64,000 bases of DNA. It comes from CBDFNC01 sp965249895 (lineage in GTDB: Bacteria > Pseudomonadota > Gammaproteobacteria > Enterobacterales > CBDFNC01). The stretch is taken from positions 310,001 through 374,000 of the forward strand of contig CBDFNC010000003.1 of the NCBI GenBank assembly GCA_965249895.1, written 5' to 3'. Under the pieces are notes generated by a model. The model was not told the DNA's origin. It ran no database searches and worked only from the letters and a program-made list of their open reading frames with translations. Both the position numbers and the translations under genes were made by a program. Every line of letters starts with the position of its first letter. Position 1 is the first letter of the stretch. This document shows, one piece after another, positions 25,537-34,005 of the stretch.

Positions 25537-26575
25537 GGCGCTGTTCGCAACTTCTGTTGGTAATGGCGAGTGAGCTAAACTGAAAGTAACCAAATAATGG
25601 TTTTTAACAAGATGATGGCACTTGTTCAGTTTTTCGACATGCTGCTTTCCCTTAAAGATTTGTCAGGCGTCCAGCTTCGCAATCTTTCGTTTCATATTCA
25701 GAAAAGACTCGAAAAGGATGAGCTGAATCAGGCGATGGAGACCAGAGTGCGACAGCTCGACCACTGTATTTTTTGCGACAGTGATAAGATCATACTCTGG
25801 GGATTCGTTGGTGATTTGCAGCGTTATCGTTGTAATAAATGTGGTAAGACATTCAATGAGTTAACCAATACACCCTTTGATCATCTTCAGTCCAGGGGAG
25901 AAACTGGTGCGTTAGGCTGGTTGTATGATGAATGGTGTCACGCTCAGAGCCGCAGCTACCTCCTGTGAGATGGCGCTGTCTACGTCCTTCCGATGGAGGA
26001 CCAGTTTCTTCAAGTTCCCGAACGATATAAAGCGACTCGACTCAGCGGAATAGTAGAAGTTGACGAAACCTTCTTCCGAGAGTCGTTCAAGGGAAACCAT
26101 ACCATTTCACACCACAAGTCACGGTCGTATGAGCAAGGGTGAATCAGCGCTTCTGATCCCCGTTCTATTGATTTTGGACCGTTACGAAGAGGGAGTTGAC
26201 TTTGTTATGGACCACAACTCAATAGAAGATATGCACCCGTGCATGAAAGGCCTGATCATAAAAGGTTCGGTGCTATGCACAGACGGGAGCAAGGTTTATT
26301 CCTATGTAGCAAAAGAAGAAAAACTGCAGCACAAACAGATCTTTGGCGACAATCCGGCACACAGCCTAGAAAATGGCACGTTTCATATCCAGACACTGAA
26401 CAACTACATGAGCAGGCTAAAGGGGTGGATAACAAAGTTTGCCGGTGTTGGAACGGCTTATCTATGCAATTACCTGGCATGGTGGCGATTAATTGCACAG
26501 CATCGAGCGGGGACGAGAAGGAGCTGGCTGGATGAAGCGCTGTCGATTTAACCAACAGCCTTCACGAGCAGCGGC
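25537..26575 (+). mobile_element. IS1595-type insertion sequence with 8-bp target duplication
   Basis: A 1039-bp element inserted in the tnsA relic. The 8-bp direct repeat AAAAATAA flanks it at 25529-25536 and 26576-26583. Ends are imperfect inverted repeats: GGCGCTGTTCGCAAC at the left, and CGCTGCTCG with CTGTTGGT on the complement of the right. Removing the element and one repeat rejoins the tnsA relic frame of homology. Length, duplication size and transposase type fit the IS1595 family. Confidence 0.88.
25597..26551 (+). pseudogene. IS1595-type transposase, frameshifted
   Basis: The N-terminal part has a zinc-ribbon (CIFCDS, then YRCNKCGKTFN) typical of IS1595/IS1016-group transposases. 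The C-terminal DDE part continues in other frames: VEVDETFF around 26050, then from about 26100 GSVLCTDGSK, then HIQTLNNYMSRLKGWI and YLAWWRLI. At least two frameshifts lie between 25910 and 26120. The IS therefore cannot make its own full transposase. Confidence 0.85.
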
Positions 26576-26664
26576 AAAAATAAGCGGTGGATTAAAGAGG
26601 GTCAGGGTTAAAGTAGAAATTCGGTATACAACCCTCGGATTACCGTCAGCGATCTCCCTTCGAT

Positions 26665-28400
26665 TTTTGGGAACCCATCAAACCTGGGTAACAAATGAGA
26701 GGAGAAATCTGAGGAGATAAGGTCTGTTATTTGAGATAATCACTTCGCCAAAAACAACTACAAAAACGACAGAATGCCGATACTAAACCGAACACCACTT
26801 AGCTCCTCAGACAAACTCGATCTTCTCGCAAAGAGCGCCATTTTACAAGCCCATGGTGATATCACCGCCTTATCCGATGAATTCGGTATATCCCGCAAGG
26901 CTGTCTACACCGCCCGCGGGGCTGCCCGGGCTGCCTTCGACGCCCTCGTCAAAACGCAAAGTGAGCCGGATTGTATCGCGACGCTTGATGTGGATGTGCC
27001 ACACCTGCGCCGCAGTATTGTCGCGTTAACCATCACTGCCCCCAATTCCATTCGCAGTATTGAAGCGCTTATACCTCTGCTGTATCCCGGCTGTAAAGTC
27101 AGCTATGGCTATATACAAGGGGTTATTGCCGAGGCGCAAAAAAATGCCGCTGACTTCAACCGAACGGTGCCATTATCAGCCATCCAGAGCGGTGCGGTGG
27201 ATGAAATGTTCAGCCAGGGCGACCCTGTGCTGGCGGGCGTTGACCTGGATCCCGGCTACCTGTTCTGCCTGTCTCACGAGCAACAGCGAGATGGTAAAAC
27301 CTGGGCCAAAGTACTCCAGCAGGCTGCTGCTCAGGGGATGATGCCAAAACACATCGTCAAAGACGGTGCCAAGGGGATAGCCGCCGGTGTCACCACGGTT
27401 TTCGAACAGGCGCAGCAACGTGATGATGTTTTTCATGCCCTGTATATCGCTGCCAAGGCGGTGCGCAGGGTTGAGCAACGTGCTTACTATTACATTACCC
27501 AGGAAGAAACGGCTTACCAGGCCATCAGCCCCACCATAACAGAAGACCCGGATGATACGTTCGGTCAATGGCTGCGTGCAGATAACCAATGCGATAAGGC
27601 TATCGAGCGCTATGAGCATGCTGAACGGGCTTTGCACCTTCTTCACGCCACCTTCAGCTGCGTTTGCCGAAAGACCGGCAAGCTAATGACCACCGAAATG
27701 GCGCAGACCAGGCTGGCCCATGCCACGCTATTGCTGCGCAGGGCGGCACATAAGGAATGTAACAAGGCGGCGACTTATCTGGTAAACCGCTTGGATGGCC
27801 TCACTCTGGCCACCCAAGCACTCCATGATAAGTTACAAGGCTGTATTGCACGTTATTCTCAGCAACCAGTTGAGCTGGCTTGCCGCTTCTTTGAGTGCCG
27901 ACGTGAATTAGCAAAGGCCGGGAAGCACAAGCAACAGCGGCTTATTCAGGAAATGCTCGGCAGCTACCGCCTGTTGACCCAACAGTTGGATGAAACACGC
28001 TGTGAGCAGCTGATGCAGGAAGTGGAAATGTTACCCACCAAACGTCACCGCGCGTCCAGTGCCATTGAAGGCTTCAACGCTACCTTACGCACTTATCTGT
28101 ATGCCAGAAAGGGTGTGAACCAAGCGTTTCTGGAGCTGTTCCGCGCCTGGTACAACCTGCGGGAAAAGCGCTGGGGACGTCACAAAGGCCGGTCAGCCCA
28201 CGAATTGCTGACGGGAGAAAAGGTGACCGACTGGCTGACACTGCTTGGCTTCCCACCGAGTAAGCTCAGCCACTGATTTTAGCCTGGTAACAGGCAACCC
28301 AAACTGACTATTTATTAATCTTATCCAGCACTCGCTGAATTGGAGAGGAGCTATTGGTTTTGTTACCCTAAACGGCTGGAATTTGATCAGTCCCGATTTT
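26665..28400 (+). mobile_element. Second insertion sequence in the tnsA relic (boundaries approximate)
   Basis: This roughly 1.7-kb insert carries one intact transposase gene. Near its ends are inverted GGGTAACAAA (26686-26695) and TTTGTTACCC (28359-28368), with weaker similarity further out. The host relic sequence CGATTTTTG..AACCCA appears at both borders (26661-26681 and 28394-28414, 17 of 21 bases alike), so exact ends and duplication cannot be fixed by eye. I do not assign an IS family. Confidence 0.65.
26774..28276 (+). CDS. DDE-type transposase, full length
   Basis: A 500-residue intact transposase. An N-terminal helix-turn-helix (LSDEFGISRKAVYTA) precedes a catalytic core with acidic residues in AVDEMF, VKDGAKG and a C-terminal SAIEGFNATLRTYL followed by FLELFRAWYNLREKRW. 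That last block is the typical Glu-helix of IS transposases that ends with a conserved Arg/Trp pattern. Because it is complete, this IS may still be active. Base composition is more GC-rich than the surrounding relic sequence. Confidence 0.75.
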   Translation: MPILNRTPLSSSDKLDLLAKSAILQAHGDITALSDEFGISRKAVYTARGAARAAFDALVKTQSEPDCIATLDVDVPHLRRSIVALTITAPNSIRSIEALIPLLYPGCKVSYGYIQGVIAEAQKNAADFNRTVPLSAIQSGAVDEMFSQGDPVLAGVDLDPGYLFCLSHEQQRDGKTWAKVLQQAAAQGMMPKHIVKDGAKGIAAGVTTVFEQAQQRDDVFHALYIAAKAVRRVEQRAYYYITQEETAYQAISPTITEDPDDTFGQWLRADNQCDKAIERYEHAERALHLLHATFSCVCRKTGKLMTTEMAQTRLAHATLLLRRAAHKECNKAATYLVNRLDGLTLATQALHDKLQGCIARYSQQPVELACRFFECRRELAKAGKHKQQRLIQEMLGSYRLLTQQLDETRCEQLMQEVEMLPTKRHRASSAIEGFNATLRTYLYARKGVNQAFLELFRAWYNLREKRWGRHKGRSAHELLTGEKVTDWLTLLGFPPSKLSH

Positions 28401-28599
28401 TGACAACCCACCACCTGCTCTCTGATCTAGAGTTAGCGACCTTTCTATTGCTTGAATGAGTTCTCGAAGTGACTAAGATTCGTGTGCAGTTGCCATTAGA
28501 GATAAAAGTCACGAACAATATTGCATCTGATGCCGGAATTTCACATCCAGCGTTTTCGGGTATTAAATAATATATGTCTTCAGATTTTTTGGTTAATTA

Positions 28600-28799
28600 G
28601 TACCTGACCGAAAACCCTACAACCCTTTATTCATAAGGGCTGTAGAAGGGTTTTAAAAACGAAGATTTAGATGCTAATACAGAAAACACCTAAAAATTGG
28701 GGCTATTTATGAAATATCACCCAAAACTTAAAAACTTCGATTCCGAATTCTGCCTGAAAGCCTTGCGCACTCTAGCTCTAGGAGTTTTCGTTCAGACAC
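28600..28799. mobile_element. 200-bp MITE-like insertion
   Basis: A non-coding insert with terminal inverted repeats: GTACCTGACCGAAAAC on the left and, on the complement of the right end, GTGTCTGAACGAAAAC. It is flanked by TAATTA at 28594-28599 and 28800-28805. It splits tnsA relic homology between GGTTAATT and CATAGATTC. Inside is a short frame from an ATG (MKYHPKLKNFDSEF) that may be a trace of a parent IS transposase. It needs a helper transposase to move. Confidence 0.78.
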
Positions 28800-28926
28800 T
28801 AATTACATAGATTCGAAATGCCTTAGATTTGTACTTCAAGCCAAGCGAACGGAATCATTAGCCAATCTCAGGACAATTGAGAAGTTTGAATTACAATGAC
28901 GTTATCGGCGTGAGAAGGTGCTTTTT

Positions 28927-28980
28927 ATGGCCCTAGGGAAAAGTACGTCTAGCAATGAAGTTAAAATCAACGCGGAATAA
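28927..28980 (+). pseudogene. Third tnsA start fragment
   Basis: TTTTTATGGCC, a short insertion, then GGGAAAAGTACG and AGCAATGAAG align with the first 50 bp of tnsA (TTCTTATGGCC, AGGAAAAAGTACGG, CGAAGCG). It follows directly on the last piece of the second tnsA relic, so it comes from another copy or an internal duplication. It is too short to do anything, and similarity ends near 28980. Confidence 0.6.
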
Positions 28981-29087
28981 AAAAAGTCGCTGTAGAGCTG
29001 TCAACTTCCAGAATAATAGAAAAATTGAGTTGGAATTAGTTATGATAAAAATCTACTAGATTTTAGCTGTGAAATGGAGAGCTAATA

Positions 29088-30137
29088 ATGGTTGATGAAC
29101 CATCAACTGTACCACAAGGGGAGTTTGTCCTGTTTCAAAGTGCTGATGGAACAGCCCGAGTAGAGTGTCGTTTTGAGTCGGATTCTTTGTGGCTATCACA
29201 AGCACTAATTGCAAATCTTTATGATAAAGATGTTCGAACTATTAATGAGCACTTGGTTAATATTTATAATGAAGGTGAACTTGCTCAAAACGCAACCATC
29301 CGGAAATTCCGGATAGTTCGCCAGGAAGGCTCTAGGCAGGTTTCCAGGGATATAGAACACTACAACCTGGAAGCTATTCTGGCTGTGGGCTATCGCGTGC
29401 GCTCCACTCGTGGCACTCAGTTTCGCCAGTGGGCCACTCAGACTTTGCAGGAGTTTTTGGTTAAAGGTTTTGTTATGGATGACGAGAGACTGAAAAACCC
29501 GCCTGTTGGTCAGTCAGCTATGCCCGATTATTTTGATGAAATGCTGGAACGGATCCGCGATATCCGTGCCAGCGAACGCCGCGTTTATTTAAGGGTGAGA
29601 GAAATTTTCACTATGGCGGCAGATTATCAGCCGTCCAATAAAGAAACCACGCGCTTCTTTCAAAGCATTCAAAATAAACTGCATTTTGCCAGTACAGGCA
29701 TGACTGCTGCAGAGTTGATTGCTCAGCGTGTGGATGCGAACAAGTCGGATATGGGGCTAACTAACTATAAAGGGGATGAGCCAAGAAAAACTGATGTTAC
29801 GATTGCAAAAAACTATTTGCAGGAAGAGGAGATAAAAAACCTTAACCGTATTGTGAATATGTGGTTAGATTTTGCCGAAGATCAGGCGCTAAGACGCAAG
29901 CAGGTGTTTTTAAAAGACTGGCAAAGCAAGCTGGATCAGTTTCTGGATTTTAATGATAGAGAAGTGCTTTCTGGAGCTGGAAGCATTAGTAAACAAGCTG
30001 CAGATGAAAAAGCAAAACAGGAGTATGAACGCTTCAACGCACAAAAACGTAGGTTGAAAGAAGCTGAGGGTACCAGGGAAAATATAGCCAGCCTGCGTGC
30101 TCTGATTGATGATAAAAGTAATAAAAATAGCAATTAA
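29088..30137 (+). CDS. RhuM-family protein
   Basis: A 349-residue intact protein of the virulence-protein RhuM family. Family-like segments are LWLSQALIANLYDKDVRTINEHL, RQVSRDIEHYNLEAILAVGYRVRS and RGTQFRQWATQTLQEFLVKGF. The C-terminus is charged and helical. RhuM-type proteins are common in mobile islands; their biochemistry is poorly known and a toxin or defence role is only conjecture. A GGAG lies 9 bp before the ATG. It precedes the primase-helicase gene by 90 bp in the same orientation and may be co-transcribed. Confidence 0.8.
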   Translation: MVDEPSTVPQGEFVLFQSADGTARVECRFESDSLWLSQALIANLYDKDVRTINEHLVNIYNEGELAQNATIRKFRIVRQEGSRQVSRDIEHYNLEAILAVGYRVRSTRGTQFRQWATQTLQEFLVKGFVMDDERLKNPPVGQSAMPDYFDEMLERIRDIRASERRVYLRVREIFTMAADYQPSNKETTRFFQSIQNKLHFASTGMTAAELIAQRVDANKSDMGLTNYKGDEPRKTDVTIAKNYLQEEEIKNLNRIVNMWLDFAEDQALRRKQVFLKDWQSKLDQFLDFNDREVLSGAGSISKQAADEKAKQEYERFNAQKRRLKEAEGTRENIASLRALIDDKSNKNSN

Positions 30138-30177
30138 GGTTTTGTTTGGCCCTTGCTGAATTCAAGTTTTTTATTCT

Positions 30178-30207
30178 CAAATTCAAATTCAAAATCAAAA
30201 TCAAAAT
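30178..30207 (+). repeat. Five tandem hexamers ahead of the primase-helicase gene
   Basis: Two copies of CAAATT and three of CAAAAT run without gaps, ending 20 bp before the TTG start at 30228. Short tandem units in this position can change number by slippage and alter spacing to a promoter or ribosome-binding site. No length variation can be seen from one sequence. Confidence 0.6.
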
Positions 30208-30227
30208 CAACAGTGTGAGGGGCTTTT

Positions 30228-32576
30228 TTGTCGGTGAAAATAGAACTACAGGTTATAGAAGCAAGACTTGCTGAGCTGGAAATTGAGCAACAAAGCTTAC
30301 TGGCCAAGCGTGCTGCTTTGCTTAATCCTGATTCTTCCGGCGCTCGGCTTAGTTCCTCGCAGAAAATTGATATCTACATACAGCTTTTTCGGGGGCGGCA
30401 GGATATCTATGCAAATCGTTGGCAAAACAAGCAGGGTCGGAGTGGCTATTCCGTTACCTGTCATAATGAATGGCAGCAGGGTAAGTGTAATAAGCCCAAA
30501 GTGAAATGTATGGAATGCACAAACCAAGCATTTAAAACTTTAGATCAGAAGGCTATATACAATCACCTTGCTGGCAAACAAACCTTAGGTTTATACCCTC
30601 TATTAGAAGACGACTCTTGCTGGTTATTGGCGACTGATTTCGATAAATCTGATTGGCAAGCTGCTGTGAAAGCTTATCAACACGCCTGTAATGAGTTAGA
30701 AATACCTTGCTGTGTTGAACGATCTCGCTCTGGCAATGGTGCCCATATCTGGGTGTTTTTCGAATCACCGGTCTCTGCTAAAGATGCTCGACAGCTGGGT
30801 TTTACCTTGCTAGACAAAGCTATGGAGTATCATGCCGGATTGTCATTTGAGTCTTACGACAGGCTATTCCCCAACCAGGATATTCTACCCGTTGGTGGCT
30901 TTGGTAATCTTATTGCTCTTCCTTTACAGCACTCGCCAAGACAACAAGGGAATAGTGTCTTTATAGATGAGAATTTTCAGCCTTATCCAGACCAATGGGG
31001 TTACCTCACCTTCATTAAAAAATTAACCAGTCAGCAATTAGAAGCTGTTAATGGTCAAGGCGAGAAGGCTGTAAAATATGGTGCAGATAGAAAGCCCTGG
31101 GAACTAAATTTTTCCAGAGATAATGGAATTATCTCTGGGTGTCCAGAAAAGCTGACCTTTGTGCTGGCGAATCGGATTTACCTTGATATTAACTTGTTGC
31201 CTCAGGCTCTATTAGCAAAGTTAAAACGTATTGCTAGCTTTTCTAATCCCGTGTTTTTTAAAACCCAGGCGCTACGTTTTTCTACCAATGGTATTCCAAG
31301 ATTTATCTGTTTGGCTGAGGTCGAGAATGGCTATTTATCCTTGCCAAGGGGCTGCTTTGATGAAGTAGTTGCTTTGCTTGAAAGTAATTATGTCGAAGTT
31401 GAGCTGGATGATAAGCGCAAGGAAGGTACTCGATTAAAAGGGTTAAAGTTCAAGGGAGAGCTTAGAAAAGATCAAAAGAAAGCTGTTGCTGCTGTGGTCA
31501 AACACGATACTGGTGTTTTGCATGCGCCAACAGCTTTTGGCAAAACGGTTACTGCGATAGGTCTGATTTATAGGCGGAAGGTAAATACTCTGATCCTGGT
31601 TCATAGTCGGCAATTATTGGATCAATGGAAAGAGCGATTATCTGCCTTTTTGGGTGGTTGTGAAGTGGGACTGACCGGTGGAGGAAAGCGTAAGCCCACG
31701 GAGCAAGTGGACATAGCAACTTATCAAAGCCTGATTAACCGAAAGGATAACAGTATCGATCCCATTCTGTATGAATATGGGCAGATCATCATTGACGAGT
31801 GTCATCATATCTCAGCGCCTAACTATGAAAGGTTATTAAGCGAAGTTCACGCTAAATTTACTCTTGGTATTACAGCCACGCCGAACCGGCAAGATGGCCA
31901 TCAACCAATCATCTTTATGCAAGCTGGACCCATCAGGCATGTTGTTGCCACTGAAGGGGCAAAATTCACTCAGTAAGTCAAATTAAGTCGTTTACAAGCA
32001 GATCTCCCTTCAGAGCTTTCAAATGAAGAAAACAGACCGCATATAGCAGATGTGTATCGCTGGTTGATGAATGACGTTAAGAGAAACGAGCTTATTATAT
32101 CTGATGTGCAATCGGCTCTAGCGCAAGACCGAACACCTATAGTGTTAACCGAGCGGAGAGAGCATGCAGAAATGCTTGGCGAGTTACTGGCACAAAAGGG
32201 AATTAGTTTTCAGCTCCTGCGTGGAGCGATGAAAGCAAAAGAAAGAGAGCAAGCTATGGCTGCTCTGGATGAAACTCAGGTGCTGGTAGCGACTGGAAAG
32301 TATATTGGTGAAGGTTTTGATTTACCAAAGCTTGATACTCTATTTCTTGCTTTGCCAATCTCATGGAAAGGTTCGTTGGTGCAATATGTTGGGCGTATAC
32401 AAAGGCGGTTTGAAGGAAAAGAGAAAGTCATTGTATTTGATTATGTTGATACCTCTCTGACTATGCTGCAAAGAATGTATCAAAAACGTGCTAAAGGATA
32501 TGTAGCAATGGAATTCACGATCACCGAAAAGGGCGAAGATGAGCTGTTGCAGGCCCACCTAGAGCTTGATAGATAA
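30228..32576 (+). pseudogene. TOTE-type primase plus superfamily II helicase, interrupted by one in-frame stop
   Basis: Two open segments in one frame, 30228-31976 and 32052-32576, are separated by a single TAA (31974-31976); the sequence after it stays protein-like from VKLSRLQADL. The first part begins with a coiled coil and an archaeo-eukaryotic-primase-like domain: a Cys cluster (CHNEW to CMEC), DFDKSDW, and SRSGNGAHIWVFFE. The helicase core follows: Walker A APTAFGKT, DECHH box, GITATPNRQDG. The second part has the C-terminal helicase motifs TGKYIGEGFDLPK and QYVGRIQRR. Such primase-helicases occur in TOTE conflict systems. The stop removes the second RecA lobe, so the product is probably inactive unless read through. 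Confidence 0.82.
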
Positions 32577-32592
32577 GCAGATTGCCCTATTT

Positions 32593-32740
32593 AGTATGAT
32601 ACTTTATTACTCAAAATTAGCTTGTATGGAACACGAGAAGTGAATCCAGTATGATACTTTGTTATTTCGAGGTGGATTTTTTGAACGGTATAATGCGGCT
32701 TAGGGGAGGGTTCAGTATGAAACTTTATTACTCTCCCACA
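32593..32740. repeat. Functional left end of the Tn7-like element
   Basis: Three spaced TnsB-type repeats sit at 32593-32612, 32648-32668 and 32714-32733, all in the orientation AGTATGA.ACTTTATTACTC or a near match. The outermost runs into CTCTCCCACA, whose complement equals the right-end tip. TTTAT follows at 32741-32745, the partner of 10309-10313. This makes 32740 the boundary of the element. Confidence 0.9.
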
Positions 32741-32780
32741 TTTATAGTCTCGTTGCACCTACCTCCAATCCAACAATAGT

Positions 32781-33872
32781 ATGAGTGAATATCAGCTCTA
32801 TCAGTTTCAAGCAATAGATAAACCTCTTTCCAGCCAGCAAAAAAATTGTTTATACAATCTTTCTTTGAGAGTCTAGGTTGGGGCTTATAGCGCCAAATAC
32901 GAGTACAGCTACAGTGATTTTCCTGCCGAACCGGTAGATATTCTGCTGGATGGCTTCGACCTGATGTTGTACATGGCCAGCTGGGGAACGACCCGCCTGG
33001 TTGTCCGTTTACCAGAAGAGTTAGTCGACCCGTCCAGGTTACAAGCATACTGCATCGAAGATATTATCAGCATTAAGTCGGTTCCTGGCTCAGTGCTATT
33101 GGATATAGAATTTAACGATGAAAATGGTTGTGGCTGGATAGAAGACTCCGATCAACTGTCTGATATTACCGAAGTCCGGGCCATGCTTATTGCCGGTGAC
33201 TATCGCCCGCTATATCTTATATGGCTAAAAGCCGCGTTGTGGCAGCTTATTTATGAGGGCCGCTTAAACTCTGCCATAGTTCCTGTAGGTTTGTCGTCCC
33301 TTGAACCTGCCCTGCAGGCTTTGGCTGAATTATTTGAGGTGAGCTCAGACCTGATTTCTGCGGCGGCCCAGTATAGCCAGCCTCAAACTCATGGCACCCC
33401 CCTCAGGGAGTTGAATACACTTTCACCCCAGGAGTGCGTAAGCTGGCTACAGCGATTACTGGACAGAGAACCCTTACTCGCGGAAAAGTTAACCCGTCAA
33501 TTGAGTTCCCCTGAGCATGAGCAGATTATTCCCGAAGACATAATTTCAATAGACCAGCTTGTCGAACGGGCAAAGCAGGAAAAGTCCGAACGGCTGGCTT
33601 ATGAAGCCGAGATGGAACATAAAAAGCGTGTTGCCTACCTGACAGAGTTCGCGCTCAGAAGAGAGCAACACTGGAAAACAGCGATCGGGTATATAGAGCA
33701 AAAGCATGCTAGTGCTTATAAAAAAGCAGTGACAATACTGGTTGATTTGTCCGATGTCGCCAAGTTGAAACAAGAGGAAGCGCTCTTCTCGCAAAAAATG
33801 ACCAAACTTATCAATAAATACAGCAACAGAAGTGCATTAAAGTCCAGGCTGAAAGCAGCTGGACTGATCTAA
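32781..33872 (+). pseudogene. Hypothetical protein gene with an internal nonsense codon
   Basis: Reading from ATG 32781 gives MSEYQLYQFQAIDKPLSSQQ and 11 more residues. A TAG at 32874-32876 interrupts the frame, which then runs open to 33872 with SYSDFPAEPVDILLDGFDLMLYMASWGT, about 364 residues in all. The MSEYQ.YEFQAIDRPL opening is one I recognise from a conserved, uncharacterised family. The C-terminal third is a long charged helix. It lies outside the active transposon, in the older remnant, where every gene is damaged. Confidence 0.7.
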
Positions 33873-34005
33873 CCAAGCAGTAGCGAATAGCTGATTGATA
33901 CAGTGCATTGCTTGATTGTGGGTGCCTACTAAATTCGAAATTTTAATTGTACTATCAGCCTGCAGACATGATGTATAAAACGGCTTAAGGGAGAGCGTGT
34001 GGCGA

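Larger units (their letters stand above)
25497..28912 (+). pseudogene. tnsA relic of a second Tn7-like copy, split by three insertions
   Basis: Four collinear pieces match tnsA at the DNA level: 25497-25536 (start, ATGGCCAGAAAAAAGTAC), 26584-26681, about 28405-28599 and about 28806-28912. They correspond to successive parts of the intact gene from the start codon to about the codons for the QAK catalytic segment and RRYW. Interruptions are an IS1595-type IS, a second IS, and a 200-bp MITE-like insert. Many internal stops and small deletions show it is dead. Divergence from the intact tnsA shows a related but distinct parent element. Confidence 0.85.
10314..32740. mobile_element. Tn7-like transposon (tnsABCDE plus cargo), inserted at attTn7
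   Basis: A 22.4-kb element bounded by TGTGGGAGAG at 10314 and its complement CTCTCCCACA ending at 32740, with TTTAT duplicated on both sides. The glmS-proximal right end has contiguous 20-bp repeats; the left end has three spaced copies. Genes in order: tnsA, tnsB, split tnsC, tnsD, tnsE; a methyltransferase/GHKL/receiver/Vsr/HNH operon; remnants of a second Tn7-like copy with ISs; a RhuM gene; and a primase-helicase with a stop codon. All five transposition functions look intact, so the element may still move. TGTGGG at the tip is shared with classical Tn7. Confidence 0.92.

Noticed and set aside
26239..26535. 98-residue ORF in the IS1595-type element
   Set aside because: It is an out-of-frame shadow of the transposase C-terminus.
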